Shown: one piece after another, positions 6,439 through 11,408 of the stretch | How the letters are laid out: each line of letters begins with the position of its first letter | How positions within the stretch are numbered: the stretch's first letter is position 1 | Assembly: GCA_946887065.1 (NCBI GenBank) | Contig: CAMPKL010000055.1 | Coordinates: forward strand, 1-11,408 | Source: an uncultured Bryobacterales bacterium | GTDB taxonomy: Bacteria; Acidobacteriota; Terriglobia; Bryobacterales; UBA6623 | Length of the DNA stretch: 11,408 bases | Direction of reading: 5' to 3' | Position numbers and translations under genes: made by a program | Notes under the pieces: model-generated | The model's input: only the letters and a program-made list of their open reading frames with translations | Told to the model about the DNA's origin: nothing | Databases searched by the model: none

Positions 6439-8997
6439 CTACGGTGATCCCATTTGCGAATCTCGCTGCGTTGCCCACCACCACAACCGTCGCCCATCGC
6501 TCGATACCGTCGCCGCACCTTCAAGATCCGTTCTTAAGACTTGTATGCGTCGGCGCTCGAATCGTTTTAGTACCTCTGCGTGCGGATGGCCATACAAATT
6601 CTCGAACCCCGCGGAGATGATTGCAACGGTGGGCTTGATCGACTCAAGCAAAGCGTCGGACGTCGAATCGCGGCTGCCGTGGTGCGCTGCCTTGAGCACG
6701 GCGACTTGCGCCTTGTCCAGGTGAGCAACCAGATACTCCTCTCCTTCGCGTTCGATGTCGCCAGTCAGCAGAAATCGGTGCTGGCCGTAGTCGAGCGCCA
6801 AGACCAACGAGCGGTCATTCCGCTCCGCGCAACGCGCGCAGACGACCGCCGTGACGCCGGCGGAACCCGCCTCGAACGTGTCGCCGCTCGCCAAATAACG
6901 CACTTTGACGCCGTACAATTGCGCGGCCTTCAGCAAGGGGCGAAACTCCGCGCTCAGCAAGATTCGCGGCAGCCACAACTCGCGTGGCGCAAAGCGCCGC
7001 ATCACGGCTTGAGCGCCGGCCATGTGATCGGCATCGGCGTGCGTAATCGCCAGGAACGCTAAGCGCTTGATCCCTCTCGACCCCAAGTAAGGCGCGACGA
7101 TTTGTTCGCCCACATCGAACGCCGACGGCTCCTCGCTCCGAAAGTTCGGGAACCCTCCCGCATCCATCAACCCCGCTTCGCCGTTGGGCAAACCCACCAA
7201 CAACGCTTCGCCCTGTCCTACATCGATCGCGGTCACTTCCAATTTGCCCGCGGCAAGTTCGGGCCGCGAAGGGTGCGCCGCAATCAGCAGCCAACAAGCC
7301 GTAGCCGCCGCGGCCGCGGCCCAAGTCCGTCGCCGGTCTTTGCCGATCGACAAGGCGAGCAGGACGCACGACAGCAACGAGGCTGCCATGAGCAGCGCCG
7401 CAGGCGGAGGAGTTGCATATTGCAAGCCCTCCCAGCGCGCAACCGTCTCCACGCATGCCGCCAACAAGCCGGCGGCGCCCGTCGCGACTTCAAACAGCGG
7501 CATGGCTCCCGTCAACAATGCCGCGAACCCCGCCGGGGCAATAACGATCAACAGCGGCGCGACAGCGAGGTTGGCGACCGGCGCCGCCAGCGCCAACAGT
7601 TGAAAGTGGTAAGCCAACGGCGCCGCCAAGACCAGAGTGATCGCCGCTGAAACAATCAACACCGAGACCGCCGCCCACCAGATTCTCGCCGGCCCCAGCA
7701 GCAGCAACTCCGCCCAACGCGGGCGCAAACCTACAATCAGCGCAACGGGCTCCAGCCAATCGCGCAAGGCCACCCGCCGCACAACCGCTTCGACCGGCAA
7801 GCGCAAGTCGCGATCCGTGTTCCAGATGTCCTTCAGCACCTGTCGACGGGGCCTCACCACACGGTCCGCCAAGGGAGCCCCGATCGCCGCGATCGCCGCC
7901 ACCGAAAGGAACGACAATTGAAAGCCCGCATCGGCGATCCAGCGCGGCTCCCAACACAAGAAAGCCAAGGCCACGCCGCAGATCACGTTCAGCGACTGCC
8001 GCCGCCGATAGAACGCCGAGGCCGTCAAATAAGCGGCTAACATCCAGGCCGCGCGCGACACCGGCAACTGTGAATCGAGCAATAGCGCGTAACCGAACCC
8101 CACTGCGGCGCCCGTCGCCCACGCCAGGCCGATCGGCAGCCCCGGCGCCCGTATCAGCGCGATCGCCAAGCCCGCCAACAGCCCCACGTGCATGCCCGAA
8201 ACCACCAGCACGTGATACGTTCCGCTCAGCTGGAACTGCGACTTGGTCTGTTTGTCCAGGCCCCGCGATTCGCCCAAAGTCATCGCCCGTACAATCGCTG
8301 CATTCGGGCTGCTCTGCGAGTCTAGCCTCGCCTCCAGCTGATCGAACCGTCTCCGCGCCGCTAAGCGCAAGGCCCACAACCGTCCCTCCAGCCAACCGCC
8401 GCACCTCCCCTCGCCCGCCAGCAACGGCGTGCCCCGGCGCACCGACGCCGTCAGGTAAACGCCTTTCGAGGACAGCCAGCCGACCCGATCGAACGCGCCT
8501 GGATTGCCGTAGTTGCGGACCGTGCGGACCTGCGCCAAGAACTCCAAGGGCGTCCCATAGGCCAGCTGCAATGGCAGATCCTGCGGTTCGCGTTGCACCG
8601 TGACCAAGATGCCGCCCGAAACCGCCTCCCCGGCGTAAACCGACTCCGCCTCCAGCACAAACTGGTCCCCATAATCCAACAACTCCGGCGGACGCCGCAC
8701 CCACCCGCTCAGCCGCACCGTGCGATACTCCGGGCTCAAGTCATCCTGAAGAACCAGATCGACCCTGTCCGAGCGCACTGGCGGCTCGAAACCACCCACT
8801 CCCACACCCGCCAACCCGAAGGCGCAGGCCAGCGCCGTCAGCCCGGCGCGCCAGCCCGGCGCCCGGAGACCAAGAACTCCCAGCCCCGCCAGCGCGGCGG
8901 CGGCGGTTAAGGCTTGGTTGGAATCGATAGCGGCGAGACGAGCCGCCCAAACGCCGCAGGCAAAGGCTGCCAGAGGCGCGAGTAAGGGGATCCGCAC
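6439..8997 (-). CDS. comEC: ComEC/Rec2-type DNA-uptake channel protein
   Basis: ComEC forms the inner-membrane channel that takes up single-stranded DNA during natural transformation. The 852 aa contain all three usual parts. Residues about 1-70 are membrane helices, followed by a soluble N-terminal DUF4131/OB-like region to about 190. The Competence domain spans about 230-550, with the signature LGESRGLDKQT then FQLSGTYHVLVVSGMHVGL at 255-273 and many helices. A metallo-beta-lactamase-like domain covers about 585-830: DVGQGEA (592-598), THADADH (652-658), LTGDIE (744-749), AAHHGSRDS (770-778) and GHPHAEVL (803-810). The THADADH motif keeps the histidines and aspartates of the usual THPDADH, so the nuclease-like site looks intact. 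The GTG at 8997 is the start in best agreement with the first helix; an ATG at 9011 is out of frame. No Shine-Dalgarno site is seen. No other competence gene lies in the window. Confidence 0.94.
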   Translation of the reverse strand: MRIPLLAPLAAFACGVWAARLAAIDSNQALTAAAALAGLGVLGLRAPGWRAGLTALACAFGLAGVGVGGFEPPVRSDRVDLVLQDDLSPEYRTVRLSGWVRRPPELLDYGDQFVLEAESVYAGEAVSGGILVTVQREPQDLPLQLAYGTPLEFLAQVRTVRNYGNPGAFDRVGWLSSKGVYLTASVRRGTPLLAGEGRCGGWLEGRLWALRLAARRRFDQLEARLDSQSSPNAAIVRAMTLGESRGLDKQTKSQFQLSGTYHVLVVSGMHVGLLAGLAIALIRAPGLPIGLAWATGAAVGFGYALLLDSQLPVSRAAWMLAAYLTASAFYRRRQSLNVICGVALAFLCWEPRWIADAGFQLSFLSVAAIAAIGAPLADRVVRPRRQVLKDIWNTDRDLRLPVEAVVRRVALRDWLEPVALIVGLRPRWAELLLLGPARIWWAAVSVLIVSAAITLVLAAPLAYHFQLLALAAPVANLAVAPLLIVIAPAGFAALLTGAMPLFEVATGAAGLLAACVETVARWEGLQYATPPPAALLMAASLLSCVLLALSIGKDRRRTWAAAAAATACWLLIAAHPSRPELAAGKLEVTAIDVGQGEALLVGLPNGEAGLMDAGGFPNFRSEEPSAFDVGEQIVAPYLGSRGIKRLAFLAITHADADHMAGAQAVMRRFAPRELWLPRILLSAEFRPLLKAAQLYGVKVRYLASGDTFEAGSAGVTAVVCARCAERNDRSLVLALDYGQHRFLLTGDIEREGEEYLVAHLDKAQVAVLKAAHHGSRDSTSDALLESIKPTVAIISAGFENLYGHPHAEVLKRFERRRIQVLRTDLEGAATVSSDGRRLWWWATQRDSQMGSP

Positions 8998-9101
8998 GGA
9001 TCTGGGCCCATCTTACTCGAACGCCGGGACCGGTAACCGCTCGCCTTTCTCCGGCGCCTTGTAGTTAGACCCCCAAAGTCGGTCTAATCTAAAGGCAAGT
9101 C
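8998..9101. promoter_or_regulatory. Divergent intergenic region with an inverted repeat over a -10-like box
   Basis: This 104-bp gap separates comEC (leftward) from the propeller gene (rightward) and must hold at least one promoter. TTAGACC at 9065-9071 and GGTCTAA at 9081-9087 are perfect 7-base inverted arms around a 9-base spacer. The right arm overlaps TCTAAT (9083-9088), one mismatch from the -10 consensus for rightward transcription; the -35 match (TTGTAG, 9059-9064) is weak. A protein on the repeat would block this promoter. No T-run follows, so a terminator is unlikely. The comEC promoter is not obvious. Confidence 0.45.
9092..9095 (+). promoter_or_regulatory. Ribosome binding site supporting a TTG start
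   Basis: AAGG at 9092-9095 (within AAAGGCAAG) lies 6 bases before the TTG at 9102. It supports this rare start over the in-frame GTG at 9132, which would remove the basic n-region of the signal peptide. Confidence 0.5.
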
Positions 9102-10412
9102 TTGCTCCTCCGCAACCGCAGAATCCTATTCGTGCTCGTTTTGGCGTGCGCGCTAACCGCGCTCAGCGCCGAGCCGCTCGACTTCGCCTGGCCGCAGTGG
9201 CGCGGACCCAACCTCAACGGCTCCAGTTCCGTAGCCAGAAATCTTCCGGTCACCTGGAGTGCGACCGAGAACGTCGCCTGGCGAGTCGCTCTTCCAAGTT
9301 GGAGCGCTGCAACGCCGGCGATCTGGGGCGACATGGCTTTCGTGACGTCGGCCGAGGAGGGTTTCGACGGCTCGAAAGCGAACACGAACGACAAGATTCT
9401 GCTGCTGGCAATTAGCCGTAAGGACGGCTCGGTGCGTTGGCAACGCATCATCGGCTCGGACAATCAAACCCGCCGCAAACAAAACCTCTCTTCGCCTTCG
9501 CCCATCACCGATGGCCGCCACGTCTGGTCGATGACCGGCTCCGGCTCCCTGCAATGCCACGACTTCAACGGCAAGGAAATTTGGTCTCGCAACATCCAGG
9601 ACGATTTCGGGGCGTTTGGACTCAATCATGGCTACGCCTCATCGCCTCTGCTGCACGGAGGCAAGCTGTACCTGCAAGTCCTCCACGGCATGACGACCGA
9701 TGCGCCCTCTTATGTCCTGGCGATCGACAAGACCACGGGTAAGGACGTGTGGCGCGTCGAGCGGTCGACCGACGCCGTTTTTGAGTCGCCCGATAGTTAC
9801 TCCACTCCAACGATCGTCGTCGTTCGCGGCGAACCTCAGTTGGTCGTCCTTGGCGGCGACTACGTCACCGGACACAACCTCGACAAGGGCACGGAAATCT
9901 GGCGCATGGGCGGCATGAATCCCGAACGCCACCGGTTCTACCGCACCATTGCCTCAGCTTTGACCATCGGCGACACAGTCTACGCCTCCAGCACCCGCGG
10001 CAAGCCCTTCATGGCTTTTCGGCCGACAGGAACCGGCCTGCTCCCCGCCTCAGCAATTCTGTGGAAGAACGAACTCGGCTCCGATGTCCCCACGCCGGTC
10101 ACCGACGGCAAACGTATTTTCGTCGTCAACGACCGAGGCATCGTCGTTGCCCTTGACGCTCAGACCGGTCACATCTCTTGGGATCGCCAGCGTATCGAAG
10201 CCGGCACCTACAGTTCGTCTCCCTTGTTGGCTGACGGCAAGATCTATGCCGTCAACGAAGAGGGCTCGACCACCGTCCTTTCCGCCGGCGAAGAGTTTAA
10301 GGTGCTCGCCGTCAATCGACTCGACAGCCGTACCCTCGCCAGTCCCATCGCCGTCGGCGATCAACTGTTCATACGAACAGCCGACGCACTATACTGCCTA
10401 GCAAAGAGGTAG
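9102..10412 (+). CDS. Secreted PQQ-like beta-propeller repeat protein
   Basis: This 436-aa protein begins with a clear signal peptide: basic RNRR at residues 4-7, a hydrophobic core at 8-20 and a probable cut after LSA at 23. The mature part opens with [11 protein letters not shown] (30-40), the start typical of secreted PQQ-like propeller proteins common in Acidobacteria and Planctomycetes. Blade repeats are visible as SP.L.DGK-type strands followed by G..WR/W at the outer edge: about 131-163, 180-219, 235-268, 283-307, 330-360, 371-395 and 412-434, suggesting seven or eight blades. Some family members are annotated as BamB-like, but there is no lipobox cysteine and no Bam gene nearby, so a BamB role is not supported. 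No cofactor-binding or catalytic residues of quinoprotein dehydrogenases are recognisable. It is probably a periplasmic scaffold or binding protein. It starts with TTG and is read divergently from comEC. Confidence 0.88.
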   Translation: MLLRNRRILFVLVLACALTALSAEPLDFAWPQWRGPNLNGSSSVARNLPVTWSATENVAWRVALPSWSAATPAIWGDMAFVTSAEEGFDGSKANTNDKILLLAISRKDGSVRWQRIIGSDNQTRRKQNLSSPSPITDGRHVWSMTGSGSLQCHDFNGKEIWSRNIQDDFGAFGLNHGYASSPLLHGGKLYLQVLHGMTTDAPSYVLAIDKTTGKDVWRVERSTDAVFESPDSYSTPTIVVVRGEPQLVVLGGDYVTGHNLDKGTEIWRMGGMNPERHRFYRTIASALTIGDTVYASSTRGKPFMAFRPTGTGLLPASAILWKNELGSDVPTPVTDGKRIFVVNDRGIVVALDAQTGHISWDRQRIEAGTYSSSPLLADGKIYAVNEEGSTTVLSAGEEFKVLAVNRLDSRTLASPIAVGDQLFIRTADALYCLAKR

Positions 10413-10436
10413 CGCCCCCGCCGGCGTTATCCTGCT

Positions 10437-10442
10437 GGGAGA
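10437..10442 (+). promoter_or_regulatory. Shine-Dalgarno site for the zinc-ribbon gene
   Basis: GGGAGA lies 6 bases before the ATG at 10449. This strong site argues that the 75-aa frame is truly translated and sets its start. Confidence 0.7.
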
Positions 10443-10448
10443 AACAAC

Positions 10449-10676
10449 ATGGCCGAAGACCTCCGACTAGGAGACGTTATCGACGACCACTGCTCGAAGT
10501 GCCGGTTGGTGACCAATCATGCCGTCGTCTCGATCGTGGATGGGACGGCAGCGCGCACCCAATGCCGGACCTGCGGCAGCGAGCACAAATACCGGCATGC
10601 CAAGGGCGGCAGGAAAAAATCGTCCTCCAACAAGGCGGATCTGTTCGCCGAGGTGCTTTCCAAAATCGATTCGTAG
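10449..10676 (+). CDS. Small zinc-ribbon-like protein of unknown function
   Basis: This 75-aa protein has two CxxC pairs, C15-SK-C18 and C39-RT-C42, separated by 20 residues that read as a beta-hairpin. That spacing fits a single zinc-ribbon knuckle. Histidines H14, H24, H46 and H50 flank the pairs. A basic stretch (about 51-62, AKGGRKKSSSNK) follows and could bind nucleic acid, and the last residues (64-75) look helical. There is no signal peptide or membrane segment, so it should be cytoplasmic. A good Shine-Dalgarno site and a start 36 bp after the propeller stop suggest it may share that gene's transcript. I recall similar short CxxC proteins in Acidobacteria but no named function. Nucleic-acid binding is a guess from composition. 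Confidence 0.75.
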   Translation: MAEDLRLGDVIDDHCSKCRLVTNHAVVSIVDGTAARTQCRTCGSEHKYRHAKGGRKKSSSNKADLFAEVLSKIDS

Positions 10677-10766
10677 CGGCGGCCGACGAAACATCCAACC
10701 AGCGCTAGGCATCTAACATTGATGGCCGACATTCAATTGCGGGACCAAAATATGAGGAGAGATCAG
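10677..10766. other. Short intergenic region, no clear promoter or terminator
   Basis: These 90 bases separate the zinc-ribbon gene from the last gene. TTGATG at 10719-10724 resembles a -35 box but has no good -10 partner at 16-18 bp. The only firm element is the Shine-Dalgarno site at 10755-10760. Confidence 0.4.
10755..10760 (+). promoter_or_regulatory. Shine-Dalgarno site deciding the start of the last gene
   Basis: AGGAGA lies 6 bases before the ATG at 10767. An in-frame ATG at 10752 would place this site inside the coding region and add five polar residues before the signal peptide, so 10767 is preferred. Confidence 0.75.
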
Positions 10767-11408
10767 ATGAAAAGATTCCTTGCCGCCGCATTTGCCGGCA
10801 TTCTCGTCGTAACGGCGGCTTCCGCCGACACCCTAACCCTTAAAAGCGGCGTATCTGTCGACGGGACTTATCTCGGAGGCAACAGTAAGGACGTCAAATT
10901 TGTGGGCGCCGACGGTAAGGTCGGCACGCATCCGGTCGACAGCATCGCTTCTTTGAGCTTCGGAAATACTGCAAACGCTGCGGCAGCCGCTTCTCCGGTC
11001 TCCGCGCCGCGGCAAGTCACATCGCCTAGGCCGGCTGCCGCCGCTGCCGCCGCAACGATTCCGGACGGCACAGTGATGACGGTCCGCATGATCGATTCGA
11101 TTGATTCGGACGTTGCGGCTGTCGGCGATCGTTTTCGGGCCAGTTTGGATGAGGCCCTCATCGTCAATGGCCGTGAGATCGCTCCGCGCGGCGCCGACGC
11201 AACCGTGCAACTGGCCAAGGTCGATCAGGCCGGGCGCATCCGGGGCCGCGAGGAAATCGCTATTGAGTTGGCCTCGGTGACGATCGACGGTCGCGAAATC
11301 GCCATTACGTCGAACTTCGCTGAACTTTCGTCCAAGTCCAAAACGAACCAAACCGCCAAGACTGCCGGCGGCGGCGCCGCAATCGGCGCCATAATCGGCG
11401 CTATCGCG
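10767..11408 (+). CDS. Secreted protein with Ala/Pro linker and glycine zipper (3' end outside window)
   Basis: The frame stays open to the right edge, giving 214 residues without a stop. A signal peptide (MKRF, hydrophobic 5-18) probably ends after ASA at 20. Residues 21-66 form a small beta domain (DTLTLKSGVSVDGTYLGG, ending ASLSF) that looks like a compact barrel or SH3/Sm-like fold. Residues about 67-97 are a low-complexity Ala/Pro linker. A second domain from about 98 to 188 starts IPDGTVMTVRMIDSIDS and contains LIVNGREIAPRGADATVQL and EIAIELASVTIDGREI, another beta-rich unit. The visible end, TAGGGAAIGAIIGAIA, begins a glycine zipper, a membrane-inserting or self-associating motif of envelope proteins. 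I recall this layout as frequent in Acidobacteria, without assigned function. An envelope-associated role is inferred. Confidence 0.82.
   Translation, partial: MKRFLAAAFAGILVVTAASADTLTLKSGVSVDGTYLGGNSKDVKFVGADGKVGTHPVDSIASLSFGNTANAAAAASPVSAPRQVTSPRPAAAAAAATIPDGTVMTVRMIDSIDSDVAAVGDRFRASLDEALIVNGREIAPRGADATVQLAKVDQAGRIRGREEIAIELASVTIDGREIAITSNFAELSSKSKTNQTAKTAGGGAAIGAIIGAIA

Noticed and set aside
7490..8704. Long minus-strand frame of 404 aa inside comEC
   Set aside because: The Gly/Ala/Arg-rich translation has no domain motifs and shadows comEC, which carries all expected motifs.
9102..10412. Assignment of the propeller protein as BamB or as a quinoprotein alcohol dehydrogenase
   Set aside because: There is no lipobox cysteine, no Bam neighbour, and no recognisable PQQ or catalytic residues; only the propeller fold is supported.
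10833..11351. Minus-strand frames at the right edge
   Set aside because: They are antisense to the secreted protein at 10767-11408, which has a strong Shine-Dalgarno site, a signal peptide and coherent domains.

Overview
The window looks like a chromosomal segment of a GC-rich member of the Acidobacteriota, probably of the Solibacter/Bryobacter type. The strongest clue is a PadR regulator followed directly by an 866-residue duplicated FtsX/MacB-type permease with no ATPase gene beside it, which is the 'acidobacterial duplicated orphan permease' (ADOP) arrangement. The secreted protein with an Ala/Pro linker and glycine zipper at the right edge, and the WPQWRGP-type beta-propeller, fit the same group. 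The assignment is from memory of families; no database search was possible.

Layout, left to right. (1) 2-376 (+): the last 124 residues of what looks like an outer-membrane beta-barrel. It shares one base with the next gene (TGATG). (2) 376-2265 (+): a secreted protein of 629 aa with a TIM-barrel, glycoside-hydrolase-like core. The pair resembles the exporter/hydrolase pairs of synthase-dependent exopolysaccharide systems (PgaA/PgaB, PelB/PelA), but it is not a recognisable member of either. (3) 2291-2698 and 2708-3442 (+): a small MerR-family regulator and the nucleotidase SurE. (4) 3451-3493: a 40-bp interrupted palindrome overlapping a likely promoter. It is followed by padR (3499-3831) and the ADOP permease (3836-6436). 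(5) 8997-6439 (-): a full-length ComEC/Rec2 DNA-uptake channel, convergent with the permease and only 2 bp from it. (6) 8998-9101: a divergent intergenic region with an inverted repeat over a -10-like box. (7) 9102-10412 (+): a secreted PQQ-like beta-propeller protein. (8) 10449-10676 (+): a 75-aa CxxC...CxxC zinc-ribbon-like protein. (9) 10767 to the right edge (+): a secreted protein cut by the window end.

How the parts work together. The two leftmost genes are probably the distal end of an envelope or exopolysaccharide operon. MerR and SurE form a close, probably co-transcribed pair. PadR probably represses itself and the permease through the palindrome. ComEC stands alone, transcribed towards the permease. 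The genes on the right are a loose series of same-strand genes, several with good Shine-Dalgarno sites. Coding density is very high: no gap exceeds about 105 bp, and I see no RNA genes, CRISPR arrays, insertion sequences or convincing intrinsic terminators. The most novel-looking items are the exporter/hydrolase pair and the symmetric PadR operator.
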